Source: Sphingomonas elodea ATCC 31461
GTDB taxonomy: Bacteria; Pseudomonadota; Alphaproteobacteria; Sphingomonadales; Sphingomonadaceae
Assembly (NCBI RefSeq): GCF_000226955.1
Contig: NZ_AGFU01000025.1
Span: forward strand, 1-64,000
DNA length: 64,000 nucleotides
Direction of reading: 5' to 3'
Shown: positions 8,866 to 18,967 of the stretch, piece by piece
How positions within the stretch are numbered: the stretch's first letter is position 1
Layout: each line of letters opens with the position of its first letter
Translations under genes and position numbers: made by a program
The notes under the pieces: generated by a model
Seen by the model: the letters and a program-made list of their open reading frames with translations, nothing else
Databases searched by the model: none
Told to the model about the DNA's origin: nothing

Positions 8866-9707
8866 TGCTCGATCGTCGCACTCTGCTCGCCGGCGCGGGC
8901 AGCGCCACCACCCTTGCCGTGATGGGCCGCCTGGTGCCGGCCGCGCACGCCGCCCGGATCCAGGCGGTGGGCATCCAGCTCTACACCGTGCGCGACATCT
9001 TCCAGAAGGATCCCGCCGGCACGCTCGAGGCGATCGCGAAGATCGGCTATCGCGAGGTCGAGTTCGGCGGGGGCGGCTATGACAGCATGGACCCGGCGAT
9101 GCTCCGCCGGGCCATGGAAAAGGCGGGCCTGCGCTGCCCCTCGCTGCACATCGGCTACGACGCGCTGCTCGGCCAGTTCGACAAGTCGGTGACGATGGCG
9201 CGCACGCTCGGCGCGCAGACCGTGGTGCTGCCCTACATGACCGACCAATATCGCACCGAAGCCGGCTGGAGCGGCGCGGTGCCGAACTTCACCAAGTTCG
9301 CCACGCAGCTCAAGCAGGCCGGCATCGGCTTCGCCTATCACAACCATGATTTCGAGTTCACCACCAAGCCCGGTGGCGTGAGCCTCTACGACCGACTGCT
9401 CAAGGAAACCGATCCCGCGCTGGTGAAGGTCGAGCTCGACCTCTACTGGGCGAAGCGCGCGGGCCAGGACCTCGCCGCGCTGATCGATCGCCTGAACACG
9501 CGCCTCTATTCGTATCACGTCAAGGACATGCGGGCCGATGGCAGCATGGCCGCGGTCGGCACCGGCACGATCGATTTCGCCGCGCTGTTCAAGCGCAGGG
9601 CGAGCGCGGGCGTGCGCCATTTCTACGTCGAGAACGATCAGGCGCCCGCGCCCTATCTTCCGGACATCACCACCAGCTTCAAGACGCTGCAGACGCTGCG
9701 CTTCTGA
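8862..9707 (+). CDS. Exported sugar phosphate isomerase/epimerase-like protein
   Basis: A 281-residue TIM-barrel protein with a Tat-like leader (DRRTLLAGAGSATTLAVMG). Family motifs: GIQLYTVRD at the first strand, YHNHDFEF (His/Asp metal ligands), KVELDLYWAKRAG (Glu/Asp) and SYHVKDMRADG (His/Lys/Asp). The same operon encodes two other TIM-barrel paralogues, one cytoplasmic and one exported, suggesting successive steps or two compartments. It is translationally coupled to subunit 3 and precedes the GMC subunit by 31 bp. Confidence 0.87.
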   Translation: MMLDRRTLLAGAGSATTLAVMGRLVPAAHAARIQAVGIQLYTVRDIFQKDPAGTLEAIAKIGYREVEFGGGGYDSMDPAMLRRAMEKAGLRCPSLHIGYDALLGQFDKSVTMARTLGAQTVVLPYMTDQYRTEAGWSGAVPNFTKFATQLKQAGIGFAYHNHDFEFTTKPGGVSLYDRLLKETDPALVKVELDLYWAKRAGQDLAALIDRLNTRLYSYHVKDMRADGSMAAVGTGTIDFAALFKRRASAGVRHFYVENDQAPAPYLPDITTSFKTLQTLRF

Positions 9708-9738
9708 CCAAATAACCATCCCTTGGAGAGGGAACATC

Positions 9739-11412
9739 ATGGCTGCAACCAACAGGTTCGACGCGATCGTGATCGGCTCGGGCGTCAGCGGCGGATTTGC
9801 CGCGAAAGAACTCACCGAGAAGGGACTTCGCGTGCTGATGCTCGATCGCGGCCGCATGGTCGAGCATGGCGAGGACTATCCGTACGACGGTAAGCCCGCC
9901 TATGACGTGCCGGCGCGCAACGTCATGCCCAAGGGCCTGCAGGAGCGCGACTATTTCATCGCCAAGCGCGGCTATGTGCAGCCCAGCAACATGGGCTTCT
10001 ACAACAACGATCGGCTGAACCCCTATGCCTTTGACGAGGGCAGCAAATTCTACTGGATCCGCCCCGGCGCGGTGGGCGGCAAATCGCTGATTTGGGGCCG
10101 CTGGAGCTTCCGCTGGAGCCCGCAGGATTTCGAGGCGAACCAGCGCGAGGGCGTCGATGGCGCCTGGCCGATCGGCTATGACGATCTCGCACCTTGGTAC
10201 GCCCGCGTCGAGGACTATATCGGCGTCTCCGGCTCGCGGGAAAATCTGCCCTATCTGCCGGACAGCAATTTCCAGCCGCCGATGCCGATGAACGTCGCCG
10301 AGAAGTGGCTGAAGAGTCAGCTGGAAGCCAAGTTCCCGGGCCGCAAGCTGATCCACACCCGCCTGTCGAACATGACCGAGGACAAGCCCGACCAGGGCCG
10401 CACCAAGTGCCAGTTCCGCAACCAGTGCGGCAATGGCTGCTCGTTCGGCGCCTATTTCTCGACGCAAGCCGTCACCCTCCCCGCCGCCCGCGCCACCGGC
10501 AGGCTGACGCTCCAGTCGGACGCGGTGGTGACCAGCATCGAATATGATGCGGCGAAGAAGCGCGTCACCGGCGTGCGCTATGTCGATGCCAAGACCGGCC
10601 AGGCGCAGGTGGTGCAGGCGGACCTGGTGTTCCTCTGCGCCTCGGCGATGGGCTCGAACCAGATCCTGCTCAATTCGCGCGCGCCCGGCAGCGAGCGCAG
10701 CCATTTCGACAGCAGCGGCACGCTGGGCCGTTATGTGATGGATCACATCTTCCGCGTCGGCGTGGAGGGCGAGATCCCGGGCATGACCGACCTGATCGAA
10801 TATGGCCGGCGCCCCGGCGGCGTCTATATCCCCCGCTTCCGCAACCTGGACGGCGAAGAGGGCGTGGGGTTCCGGCGCGGCTATGGCTATCAGGGCAGTG
10901 CGCGGCGCGAGCCTGCGGCGCCGGTCGGCTTCGGCGCCGCGATGAAGCACGGCATGCGCCGCTACGGGCCCTGGAAGTTCAGCATGGGCGCGTTCGGCGA
11001 ATGCCTGCCCTACAAGGACAATCGTGTCTCGCTGCACCCGAGCAAGGTCGACCGCTTCGGGGTGCCGCTGATGCGCTTCGACGTGACCTTCCGCGAAAAC
11101 GAGCTGCGGCTGATCGCCGACGCCCGCGTGCAGGGCGAGGCGATGCTGCGCGCGGCGGGCCTCCAGAACGTGAAGAGCAGCGAGGGCGACCATGTACCTG
11201 GCGACGCGATCCATGAAATGGGCGGCGCGCGGATGGGCGCGGATCCGCGGACCTCGGTGCTGGGCAGCTTCAGCCAGGCGCATGATGCGCCGAACCTGTA
11301 CGTCACCGACGGCGCGCAGATGGCGTCGGCATCGTGCGTGAACCCCTCGCTCACCTTCATGGCACTGACGATGCGCGCCGCGGATCACGCGGTGAAGCAG
11401 CTCCGCGCCTGA
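9739..11412 (+). CDS. GMC-family oxidoreductase, probable glucoside 3-dehydrogenase large subunit
   Basis: A 557-residue flavoprotein. The FAD-binding GSGVSGG lies at about residues 13-19, and the active-site region near the C terminus has HEMGGARMG and NPSLTFMALTMRAADHA (the His and Asn of the GMC family). A cysteine cluster (KCQFRNQCGNGC) resembles the iron-sulfur-type cysteines of the alpha subunit of bacterial FAD-glucose dehydrogenase complexes (inference). There is no signal peptide, consistent with export as a complex with the Tat-signal subunit 3. The start follows ggagaggg. With the cytochrome c, subunit 3 and DUF1080 hydrolase, it is most likely a C3 dehydrogenase of glycosides. A C2 or gluconate specificity cannot be excluded from sequence. 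Confidence 0.88.
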   Translation: MAATNRFDAIVIGSGVSGGFAAKELTEKGLRVLMLDRGRMVEHGEDYPYDGKPAYDVPARNVMPKGLQERDYFIAKRGYVQPSNMGFYNNDRLNPYAFDEGSKFYWIRPGAVGGKSLIWGRWSFRWSPQDFEANQREGVDGAWPIGYDDLAPWYARVEDYIGVSGSRENLPYLPDSNFQPPMPMNVAEKWLKSQLEAKFPGRKLIHTRLSNMTEDKPDQGRTKCQFRNQCGNGCSFGAYFSTQAVTLPAARATGRLTLQSDAVVTSIEYDAAKKRVTGVRYVDAKTGQAQVVQADLVFLCASAMGSNQILLNSRAPGSERSHFDSSGTLGRYVMDHIFRVGVEGEIPGMTDLIEYGRRPGGVYIPRFRNLDGEEGVGFRRGYGYQGSARREPAAPVGFGAAMKHGMRRYGPWKFSMGAFGECLPYKDNRVSLHPSKVDRFGVPLMRFDVTFRENELRLIADARVQGEAMLRAAGLQNVKSSEGDHVPGDAIHEMGGARMGADPRTSVLGSFSQAHDAPNLYVTDGAQMASASCVNPSLTFMALTMRAADHAVKQLRA

Positions 11413-11418
11413 CGTACG

Positions 11419-11455
11419 CGAGCGTCGTTACCGGCCCGGCCGGTAGCGACGCTCG
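11419..11455. terminator. Long hairpin between convergent genes
   Basis: Arms of 16 bp (11419-11434 and 11440-11455, one G-T mismatch) surround a 5-base loop between the convergent GMC and acylase genes, and overlap the last codons of the acylase. There is no T-tract on either side, so it would be a non-canonical or Rho-assisted bidirectional terminator. Confidence 0.5.
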
Positions 11456-13611
11456 ACATGCCCGGCGAGTTCGTCCGCGTAGAAATAGACCTTGCGCAGA
11501 TCGCCGCTGGCATAGCGATCGATCTGGTCGGCAAAGTGCGGCGAGGCCGGTTCGCCGCTCTGCCCGCCGGCCATCACCGCGCGGGCGGAGACGCGCGGGC
11601 CGAACGACACCACCGCCACGAAGCTGTTGCCGCTGGTGCCGTAATAGCGCTTCGTGCCCGGCCAGGTCTTCGCCCCGAACGAGGCGAGGCTGCCCCATTG
11701 CGCCGAGGTGAACGGCACCGCCACCGAGGCTTTCGCATCGTCGAAATGCGGCTGGAGCGCATCGTCGAGCCGCTGGAAGCGGTTGATCTGCCCCCAGGGC
11801 GCGCGCCAGGTACCGAAGTCGCGCGTCAGCCGGTCGACCACTGCCGACAGCGCCGCGAGCCGCGTCGGGGCATCGACCTTTGCCGCGATAAAGTCCGGCA
11901 CGTTCATCCGCTCGGCCTGCGCGAAGCTGCCCACCTCGCGCCACAGCTGGTCACCCCAGAACACCGCGAGGCTGGTGGCCACCGAGTCCGCGCTCCAGCG
12001 ATGGTCCCATCCCGCCAGGACCGCCACGGGCTCGGCCAGCGCCGCCCGTCGCGGATCGCTTAGCGGCAACGCGCGCCATGCCGCCACCAGTTCCGGCACG
12101 AGCCTGGCGAAGGCGGGCAGATAGGGATCGAACGCTGCCGCGCGCAGCCGCTCGGCCGTCCAGCCGCGCTTGCCGGTGAGCAGCAGGTCCGCATGCACGC
12201 CGCGCGCGTTGCCGCCCACCTGGTCCATGTAGCGCGGATAGTCCCTGGCCCTGGGGCTGTCCGGCCCCGCAGCACTCCACGGCCAGTCATTGGTGTTGTG
12301 CGCCCAGCCGACCTTGGGGTTGAGCACGCTCGGCAGGCTGAGGAGCGTGTGCAGCCCCTTCCAGTCGGTCGCCGGATCGCTGCCGTCGACGGGCCGCGTA
12401 TAGTCGAAGCGATCGTCGCGCACCGGCATGAACTGCGGCATCAGGAACGCGATCTCGCCCTTCGAATCCGCGAACAGCGTGTCGTTGGAGGAATTGGCCT
12501 TGCGCTCGGCGACCTGCAGATAGCCGGCGAGGTCGGTCGCCTTGGTGCGCAGGAAGCTCTGCTCCAGCGCCGGCACCGGCCGCCACATCAACGCGGTGGC
12601 GATCCAGCGCCCGTCCTTCGCCGCGACGATCGGCCCGTGATGCGTGCGCCAGGTGGTGAAGCGCCGCTCGCCCATCGTGCCGTCGGGCTTGCGATAGCGC
12701 AGCGTCACCACCCGCGCCGCCACCGGCCGCATCTCTTTGCCATAGCGATAGGCCCAGCCGGCGCCCGCCCGCACGATCCGCTCGGCAAAGGCATCGACAT
12801 TGTCGACCGTGGAGGAAGTGTGCATCCACCCGGCCTTGGCATTGAAGCCCTGGTAGATGAAGAACTGGCCCCAGGTGCTCGCGCCGTACGCATTCAGCCC
12901 CGCATCGCTGGTCACCTGCGCCTCGGAGCGGAAGTAGAAGCTGGTATGCGGGTTGATCAGCAGCAGCGCGCGGCCATCCGCCGTCAATTTCGGCGCGATC
13001 GCGATGCCGTTGGAGCCGCTGGGCTCGCGCGGCACGCTGCCCTGCTCCTCGGGCGTGGGCGGCGTGGGGGTGCCATAGAAGGTCTTGAGATCGCTCAGCG
13101 AGATGCGTTCGATGTCGCCGCCGATGCTGCCCTCGGTGAAGCTCAGCGCCATCCACGGCTCGAAGCGCGTCAGCACCTTGGGCTTTACCTGCGGATGCGT
13201 CGCCAGATAGAAGTTCAGCCCGTCCGCCCAGGCCTGCATCAGCGCCTGCAGCCACGCCGGGCTGCGGGCATAGTCCTGTTTCAGCTGCTCCGGATCGACG
13301 AACAGCCGCTGGCGCAGATCGGCCCAGAGCGCGCCCTCGCCCTCCGCCTCGGCGGTGCGGCCCAGCGCGGTGAGATAATTCGCCTCGATCCGGGGGAAAT
13401 CATCCTCGGCCTGGGCATAGATCATGCCGAACACCGCATCGGCATCGCTCTTGCCGCGGATATGGGGGATACCCCAATCGTCGCGGGTGATCGTCACGCG
13501 GTCTGCCTGCGCCCGCCAGCGGGTGCGCTCCGGATCCGGCGCGGCGGCGGTCGCGCCGAGCAAAGCCAACAGAAGCAACGGATTGCGCGTGCGCCCGATC
13601 AGCGTATCCAT
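11428..13611 (-). CDS. Penicillin acylase-family Ntn hydrolase
   Basis: A 727-residue exported amidase precursor. A hydrophobic leader ([12 protein letters not shown]) is followed by the small-chain domain with [10 protein letters not shown] (residues 44-53), a linker, and the nucleophile motif GSNGIAIAP, where Ser200 would become the N terminus of the large chain after self-cleavage. Length and layout fit aculeacin-A or penicillin G acylase-like enzymes, which cleave acyl amides such as N-acyl-homoserine lactones, lipopeptides or beta-lactam side chains. Substrate is unknown. It starts 27 bp from the divergently transcribed amidohydrolase, so the two may share a promoter region. Confidence 0.9.
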   Translation of the reverse strand: MDTLIGRTRNPLLLLALLGATAAAPDPERTRWRAQADRVTITRDDWGIPHIRGKSDADAVFGMIYAQAEDDFPRIEANYLTALGRTAEAEGEGALWADLRQRLFVDPEQLKQDYARSPAWLQALMQAWADGLNFYLATHPQVKPKVLTRFEPWMALSFTEGSIGGDIERISLSDLKTFYGTPTPPTPEEQGSVPREPSGSNGIAIAPKLTADGRALLLINPHTSFYFRSEAQVTSDAGLNAYGASTWGQFFIYQGFNAKAGWMHTSSTVDNVDAFAERIVRAGAGWAYRYGKEMRPVAARVVTLRYRKPDGTMGERRFTTWRTHHGPIVAAKDGRWIATALMWRPVPALEQSFLRTKATDLAGYLQVAERKANSSNDTLFADSKGEIAFLMPQFMPVRDDRFDYTRPVDGSDPATDWKGLHTLLSLPSVLNPKVGWAHNTNDWPWSAAGPDSPRARDYPRYMDQVGGNARGVHADLLLTGKRGWTAERLRAAAFDPYLPAFARLVPELVAAWRALPLSDPRRAALAEPVAVLAGWDHRWSADSVATSLAVFWGDQLWREVGSFAQAERMNVPDFIAAKVDAPTRLAALSAVVDRLTRDFGTWRAPWGQINRFQRLDDALQPHFDDAKASVAVPFTSAQWGSLASFGAKTWPGTKRYYGTSGNSFVAVVSFGPRVSARAVMAGGQSGEPASPHFADQIDRYASGDLRKVYFYADELAGHVERRYRPGR

Positions 13612-13638
13612 GGGCGCAGACTAGAAGAGGGGGAGCAG

Positions 13639-14922
13639 ATGGCCAAGCACTGGTTGGCGGTCCTTGCCGCGCTGGCACTGGGCGCCACGGCGACGGCGCA
13701 GCAGGCAGAACCCGCCGCCTTCCTGCTCAAGCCCGCCGCGGTGTTCGACGGCCTCGACGGCGAGCGCCATGCCGGCTGGCAGGTGTTGGTGCGCGGCGAC
13801 CGGATCGTCGCGGTGGGCCCCGACCTCCCTGTCCCGGCCAACGCCACCGTGATCCCGCTCGACGGGACCACGCTGATGCCCGGCATGATCGAGGGCCATG
13901 CCCACCTCTTCCTCCACCCCTATAACGAGACGAGCTGGAACGATCAGGTGCTGCACGAGTCCCTCGCGCTGCGAACCGCCCGCGCGGTGGCGCAGGCGCG
14001 CGCGACGCTGCACGCGGGCTTCACCAGCCTGCGCGATCTCGGCACCGAAGGCGCCGGCTACGCCGATGTCGGCCTGAAGGCGGCGATCGACCAGGGTATC
14101 GTCGAGGGACCGCGCCTGCAGGTGGCGACCCGCGCCATCGTCGCGCTCGGCGCCTATGGCCCCAAGGGCTTCGAGCCCGGCGTCGCGGTGCCGCAGGGCG
14201 CCGAGGAAGTCTCCGGCCCCGACCAGATGGTCGCCGCGGTGCGCCGCCAGATCGCCGCCGGAGCCGACTGGATCAAGCTGTACGCCGACTATCGCTGGCG
14301 CCCCGGCGAAGACAGCCGCGCGACGCTGAGCCTCGAAGAGATCAGGGCCGCAGTCGCCGCCGCGCACGATGCCGGCCGCCCGGTGGCGGTGCATGCCGCG
14401 ACCGCCGAGGGGATGCGCCGCGCGATCGAGGCGGGCGTGGACACGATCGAGCATGGCTATGGCGGCACGCCCGCGATCTTCGCCGCGATGGCCGCGAAGA
14501 AGATCGCGCTGTGCCCGACACTCGCCGCCTCGGATGCCACCGCGCGCTACCGAGGCTGGAACGGCGCCGAGCCCGCGCCCGCCGCCGTGCGCATCAATCG
14601 CGAGAGCTTCCGCCTCGCGCTCAAGGCCGGCGTGCCGATCTGCATGGGCGGCGATGTCGGCGTCTACGCGCACGGCGACAATGCCCGAGAGATGGTGCTG
14701 CTCGCCGCCGCCGGCATGCGCCCGGCCGAGGTGCTGATCGCGGCAACCTCGGGCAACGCCCGCTGGTCCGGCCAAGCCGAGCGGCTGGGCGCGGTGAAGC
14801 CCGGCCTGCTGGCCGACCTCGTCGCCGTCGCCGGCGACCCCACGCGCGACATCGCGGCGGTGCGCACCGTACGGTTCGTGATGAAAGGCGGCCGGATCGT
14901 GCCGCTGGAGACCGCCAGGTGA
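13639..14922 (+). CDS. Exported metal-dependent amidohydrolase (imidazolonepropionase/prolidase-like)
   Basis: A 427-residue TIM-barrel amidohydrolase with a signal peptide ([17 protein letters not shown]). The small beta domain precedes [10 protein letters not shown] (HxH metal pair). The metal-bridging lysine is likely in DWIKLYADY, further histidines lie in [10 protein letters not shown] and TIEHGYGG, and the catalytic Asp is in CMGGDVG. I start at 13639 after gggagc; the very long frame extending upstream runs antisense to the acylase and is a shadow. Relatives include Xaa-Pro dipeptidases and imidazolonepropionase-like hydrolases. It is coupled to the next gene by a GTGA overlap. Confidence 0.88.
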   Translation: MAKHWLAVLAALALGATATAQQAEPAAFLLKPAAVFDGLDGERHAGWQVLVRGDRIVAVGPDLPVPANATVIPLDGTTLMPGMIEGHAHLFLHPYNETSWNDQVLHESLALRTARAVAQARATLHAGFTSLRDLGTEGAGYADVGLKAAIDQGIVEGPRLQVATRAIVALGAYGPKGFEPGVAVPQGAEEVSGPDQMVAAVRRQIAAGADWIKLYADYRWRPGEDSRATLSLEEIRAAVAAAHDAGRPVAVHAATAEGMRRAIEAGVDTIEHGYGGTPAIFAAMAAKKIALCPTLAASDATARYRGWNGAEPAPAAVRINRESFRLALKAGVPICMGGDVGVYAHGDNAREMVLLAAAGMRPAEVLIAATSGNARWSGQAERLGAVKPGLLADLVAVAGDPTRDIAAVRTVRFVMKGGRIVPLETAR

Positions 14923-16628
14923 CGCGATTTTCCCGCACCCTCGCCGCTGCCGCGCTCCTGGTGCCCGGCATCGCCGCTGCGCAGCCAGATCCCGCGCCCA
15001 TCCCCGTCACGATCGCGGTCGACGCCGCGCGCGATGAGGGCCCGGTCGAGTCGATCTGGCGCTTCTTCGGCGCCGACGAGCCAAATTACGCGACGATGAA
15101 GGACGGCCGCACGACGCTGGCGACGCTGGGCGCCCTCGCCCCGGACCAGGTCTATTTCCGCGCGCACAACCTGTTCACCTCGGGCGACGGCACCCCGGCG
15201 CTCAAATGGGGCTCGACCGGCATCTACCGCGAGGATGCGGAGGGACGCGCGATCTACGACTGGACGATCGTCGACCGCATCTTCGACACCTATCGGGCGC
15301 GCGGGGTGCGGCCCTATGTCGAACTGGGGTTCATGCCCGAAGCGATGTCGACAAGGCCCCAGCCCTATCAGCATGACTGGCGCCCGGGCAGCGGCGATCT
15401 GCGCACCGGCTGGGCCTATCCGCCGCGCGACTATGCCAAATGGGAAGCGCTGATCTTCGAATGGGTGCGCCACTGCATCGACCGCTATGGCCGCGCCGAA
15501 GTCGCCACCTGGTATTTCGAGACGTGGAACGAGGCGAACCTGCCGCAATATTACTGGGGCGGCACGCGCGAGGAGTTCTTCCGCCTCCACGATGCCGCCA
15601 TTCGGGGGGTGCGGCGCGCCCTGCCCGAGGCACGGGTCGGCGGACCCGACAGCGCGGGCGCGGGCGATGACTTCCTCACCGCCTTTCTCGCCCATGTGCA
15701 TGCGGCGGGCACGCCCACCGACTTCCTGTCCTTCCACGCCAAGGGCCAGCCGGTCGTCGTGCAGGACGCACAGGGCAGCCATGTCCGCATGGGCCTGAAC
15801 ACCCATTTGCGCGCCGCCGATCGCGAGTTCGCGCGGATCGCCGCCGATCCGGTCGGCCGCACCAAACCCATCATCATCGGCGAATCCGATCCCGAGGGCT
15901 GCGCCGCCTGCCAGGGCCCGGCCAATGCCTATCGCAACGGCACCATGTATTCGAGCTACACCGCTGCCACCTTTCCCCGCCTCCGCGCACTCGCCGCGCG
16001 ACGCGGGCTGAAGCTGGAAGGCGTGCTGTCCTGGGCCTTTGAGTTCGAGGACCAGGCGCCCTTTGCCGGCTTCCGCCAGCTCACCTCGGGTGGGATCGAC
16101 CTGCCGGTGATGAACCTGTTCAAGCTGTTCGCCAAAATGCACGGCCGCTACGTCCGCGCGGTATCGAATCGTCAGCTGCCGCTCGACACGGTTCTCGGCC
16201 AGGGCGTCCGCGCGGAGCCGGACATCGGCAGCGTCGCCAGCCTCGACGGGCAGACGCTGTCGATCCTCGTCTGGCACTATCATGACGACGATGTGGCCGG
16301 CGCGGATGCGGACGTGACGGTGAAGCTTGCCGGCCTGCCCCCTGCGCTCGCCCGCGGCGCGGCGCTGGTCCACTATCGAATCGATGCGGCCCATTCGAAC
16401 GCCTTCGCCGCGTGGCAGGCCATGGGCGCGCCGATCGCGCCCACCAACGCGCAGCGGGCAACCCTGCTCAAGGCGGCAGCGCTGGCGACCGTCGAGGCGC
16501 CTCCCGAGCCCATCCGCGCCGGCAAGGCCGGCACCACGCTGCGCTTCCGCCTGCCGCGACAGGGCGTCTCCCTCCTCGTGCTGCGTCCCGCCGGCGCCCG
16601 GGATGCGCAGGCCAAGCAGCGACACTGA
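14919..16628 (+). CDS. Glycoside hydrolase family 39-like beta-xylosidase
   Basis: A 569-residue exported glycosidase starting with GTG at 14919, which overlaps the previous stop and is followed by a signal peptide ([15 protein letters not shown]). The (beta/alpha)8 catalytic domain shows VYFRAHNLF, the acid/base region [14 protein letters not shown] and a probable nucleophile in [11 protein letters not shown], both matching GH39. A C-terminal beta domain follows ([11 protein letters not shown]). Known activities are beta-xylosidase and alpha-iduronidase; a plant xyloside is plausible. Its place after an amidohydrolase is unusual, and whether the two proteins work together is unclear. Confidence 0.85.
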   Translation: MTRFSRTLAAAALLVPGIAAAQPDPAPIPVTIAVDAARDEGPVESIWRFFGADEPNYATMKDGRTTLATLGALAPDQVYFRAHNLFTSGDGTPALKWGSTGIYREDAEGRAIYDWTIVDRIFDTYRARGVRPYVELGFMPEAMSTRPQPYQHDWRPGSGDLRTGWAYPPRDYAKWEALIFEWVRHCIDRYGRAEVATWYFETWNEANLPQYYWGGTREEFFRLHDAAIRGVRRALPEARVGGPDSAGAGDDFLTAFLAHVHAAGTPTDFLSFHAKGQPVVVQDAQGSHVRMGLNTHLRAADREFARIAADPVGRTKPIIIGESDPEGCAACQGPANAYRNGTMYSSYTAATFPRLRALAARRGLKLEGVLSWAFEFEDQAPFAGFRQLTSGGIDLPVMNLFKLFAKMHGRYVRAVSNRQLPLDTVLGQGVRAEPDIGSVASLDGQTLSILVWHYHDDDVAGADADVTVKLAGLPPALARGAALVHYRIDAAHSNAFAAWQAMGAPIAPTNAQRATLLKAAALATVEAPPEPIRAGKAGTTLRFRLPRQGVSLLVLRPAGARDAQAKQRH

Positions 16629-16873
16629 ACTCCCGTCGGGGTGAGGATGCCCGCGCCTCCTCAGTTCCGTCGAGCTGCGACCAAGACCATCCATAAACTA
16701 TTACAAAGCATGCCTCCCACCAATTTCGCGGGTACATTGCCTCCATATTGGTAGAACTGCGTCCTTTACGAAGACAATACAGAGCCCTTCCGAAATAATG
16801 TAATAGACAATCCTACACGACAGGTGCATGGTCGCTGCATAGGGAATCATCAGTCAACGAGGGGAGGCGTTGA
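16629..16873 (+). promoter_or_regulatory. Leader and probable promoter region of the oxidase operon
   Basis: This 245-bp gap is clearly more AT-rich than the genes around it and has no plausible gene. It ends with a strong ribosome site (ggggagg, 16861-16867) six bases before the multicopper oxidase start. I could not identify a convincing -35/-10 pair or a copper-regulator palindrome by eye. Confidence 0.5.
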
Positions 16874-18967
16874 ATGGTTGTACGTCCGAATATGCTGCGC
16901 CGTATCAGCAAGTCTTTTGGCGGCAGTGCAGCGATCCTTCTTTCCGGTACGGCGGCAGCACAGATCACCAATCCGCCGGTATTGCAGGATGCGCGAACAC
17001 CCGTCGCCAAGCCGGTCACGACAGCCCTTGCCATGGCACAGCCACTCGATGGCAATTCGCAGCCACCGCGCGGCGACCGGCTGCTCGACTTGACGATCGT
17101 CTATACCGACAGCCAGCTCTACAACCCGACGACCGGGCTGTACGACAAGGTTCACCTGCGCAGCTACACCGGCAAGGGGGTCGATCCCAAGGCGCCGTTC
17201 GTCTCGCCGACGATCGAGGCGATTCCGGGCGACACCGTTCGCGTGCTGCTCAACAACCAGCTACCGCAGGGAGCGCAACCCGGCGATCCGGGCTGCACGG
17301 CCAAGGGCGTGATGCCGGATACGCCGCACTGCTTCAACGGCACCAATCTGCACACGCACGGCCTGTGGGTGAACCCGGCGGGCAACGGCGACAACGTGCT
17401 GTTGTCGATCAATCCGCAGACCAAGTTCACCTATGAGTATAACATCCCGTCGGACCATCCTTCGGGCACCTTCTGGTATCACACCCACCGCCACGGCTCG
17501 ACGGCGCTGCAGGTATCGAGCGGGATGGCCGGCGCACTGATCATCCGCGGCAGCCGCCTGCCCAGCATGAGCGCGCATGGCGATATCGACACGCTGATCC
17601 CCACCACCGCAATTCCCGAGCGGGTGTTGGTGATGCAGCAGATACAATATGCCTGCCGCGGCCCCGCGCCGAAGCCCGGCGAGCTGGGCAAGATCAAGGT
17701 GGACCAGAAGACCGGCCATTGGATCTGCGATCCCGGCGATGTGGGCGGGATCGAGAGCTATGATCAGTTCGGGCCCGGCAGCTGGCCCGCCTCCGGCCGC
17801 TACACCTCCCTCAACGGCAAGGTGTTCAATCCCGACGATCCGATGAAGGCCACCCAGGGGCAGATCGAACGCTGGCGGATGATCCATGCGGGCGTGCGCG
17901 ACACGATCGGCCTGCAGTTCGTGCCGGTCCGCCAGGGCCGGCTGAAGACGGGGTCGAAGGTACCCAAGGACGCGAAGACCGGCGCCAAGTTCATCAAGGA
18001 AAGCTGCGGCGGCACGCCGGTGCCCTACACGCTGATCGCCGCCGACGGCCTGACCATGGACCAGGCCCAGACGACCAGCCTCGCCACCTTCCAGCCCGGC
18101 TACCGCTTCGACGCGCTGGTGGTGTTCCCGGAGGCGGGGCGCTACTGCGTGCTCGATACCCAGGCGCCCAAATCGGGCGTGGTCAACGCGCTCGACGTCG
18201 GCACCCAGCTGCTGGCGGTGGTCGATGTCGCGCCGGGCACGGCGGTCAAGGACGTGAAGTCCTATGTCACCGACAAGCTGGTTTCGCTCGCCGACCAGAC
18301 GATGCCCGGCGAGGTGAAGGCGGCGGTGGTCGAGGACCTGAAGGCCGGGATGCGCTTGCGCCGGTTCACCCCGCACCCGGACATCACCGATGCGGAGGTC
18401 GCGGGCAACGGCACGCAGGAACTCACCTTCTTCATCGACACATCGACGCCGGACACCAAGTTCGAAGTCGGCAACACGCTGCAGACCAAGGACGTCCGGC
18501 CCTATGACCCCAATCGGATCGATCGCAAGCTGCCGCTGGGCAAGGCGCAGGAATGGACGATGCAGTCGCACTTCGTCAGCCACCCCTTCCACATTCACGT
18601 CAATCCGTTCCAGATCGTGTCGATCCTCGATCCGAACGGTAAGGATGTGAGCGCGCCGGGGGCGGTCGACGATGCCGGCGGCAGTCCACCCGATCCGCAA
18701 TATGCCGGGTTGAAAGGCGTGTGGAAGGACACGCTGTGGATCAAGAGCCTGTTGCCGAACAGCAATCTACCGGCGGGCTTTTCGGGCCTCTACACGATCA
18801 AGGTCCGTACCCGGTACGAGCGCTATATCGGCGAATTCGTCCTCCACTGTCACATCCTCGACCATGAGGACCAGGGGATGATGCAGAATGTCGCGGTCGT
18901 CCTGCCCGATCAGGTCGGCAGCACCGATGCGGCGACCGGCGCAGGCGGAATGCACCATGGCCACTGA
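16874..18967 (+). CDS. Laccase-like multicopper oxidase
   Basis: A 697-residue periplasmic copper oxidase with a signal sequence (SAAILLSGTAAAQ). All four copper-binding histidine clusters are visible: NLHTHGLWV (about residue 158), TFWYHTHRHGST, HPFHIHVNPFQ (about 570) and the C-terminal HCHILDHEDQGMM (about 658), whose Met is the axial type 1 copper ligand. It should oxidise phenols or metal ions with four-electron reduction of oxygen. It heads a seven-gene operon, and its last codons overlap the tyrosinase start by 11 bp, which suggests translational coupling. The protein is longer than minimal laccases (about 500), with an insertion between the cupredoxin domains. Confidence 0.93.
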   Translation: MVVRPNMLRRISKSFGGSAAILLSGTAAAQITNPPVLQDARTPVAKPVTTALAMAQPLDGNSQPPRGDRLLDLTIVYTDSQLYNPTTGLYDKVHLRSYTGKGVDPKAPFVSPTIEAIPGDTVRVLLNNQLPQGAQPGDPGCTAKGVMPDTPHCFNGTNLHTHGLWVNPAGNGDNVLLSINPQTKFTYEYNIPSDHPSGTFWYHTHRHGSTALQVSSGMAGALIIRGSRLPSMSAHGDIDTLIPTTAIPERVLVMQQIQYACRGPAPKPGELGKIKVDQKTGHWICDPGDVGGIESYDQFGPGSWPASGRYTSLNGKVFNPDDPMKATQGQIERWRMIHAGVRDTIGLQFVPVRQGRLKTGSKVPKDAKTGAKFIKESCGGTPVPYTLIAADGLTMDQAQTTSLATFQPGYRFDALVVFPEAGRYCVLDTQAPKSGVVNALDVGTQLLAVVDVAPGTAVKDVKSYVTDKLVSLADQTMPGEVKAAVVEDLKAGMRLRRFTPHPDITDAEVAGNGTQELTFFIDTSTPDTKFEVGNTLQTKDVRPYDPNRIDRKLPLGKAQEWTMQSHFVSHPFHIHVNPFQIVSILDPNGKDVSAPGAVDDAGGSPPDPQYAGLKGVWKDTLWIKSLLPNSNLPAGFSGLYTIKVRTRYERYIGEFVLHCHILDHEDQGMMQNVAVVLPDQVGSTDAATGAGGMHHGH

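Noticed and set aside
9679-11388. Minus-strand open frame of 569 residues over the GMC gene
   Set aside because: His/Ala/Arg-rich antisense shadow with no motif.
12193-13638. Upstream extension of the amidohydrolase frame to 12193
   Set aside because: It lies antisense to the acylase; the signal peptide and ribosome site at 13639 mark the real start.
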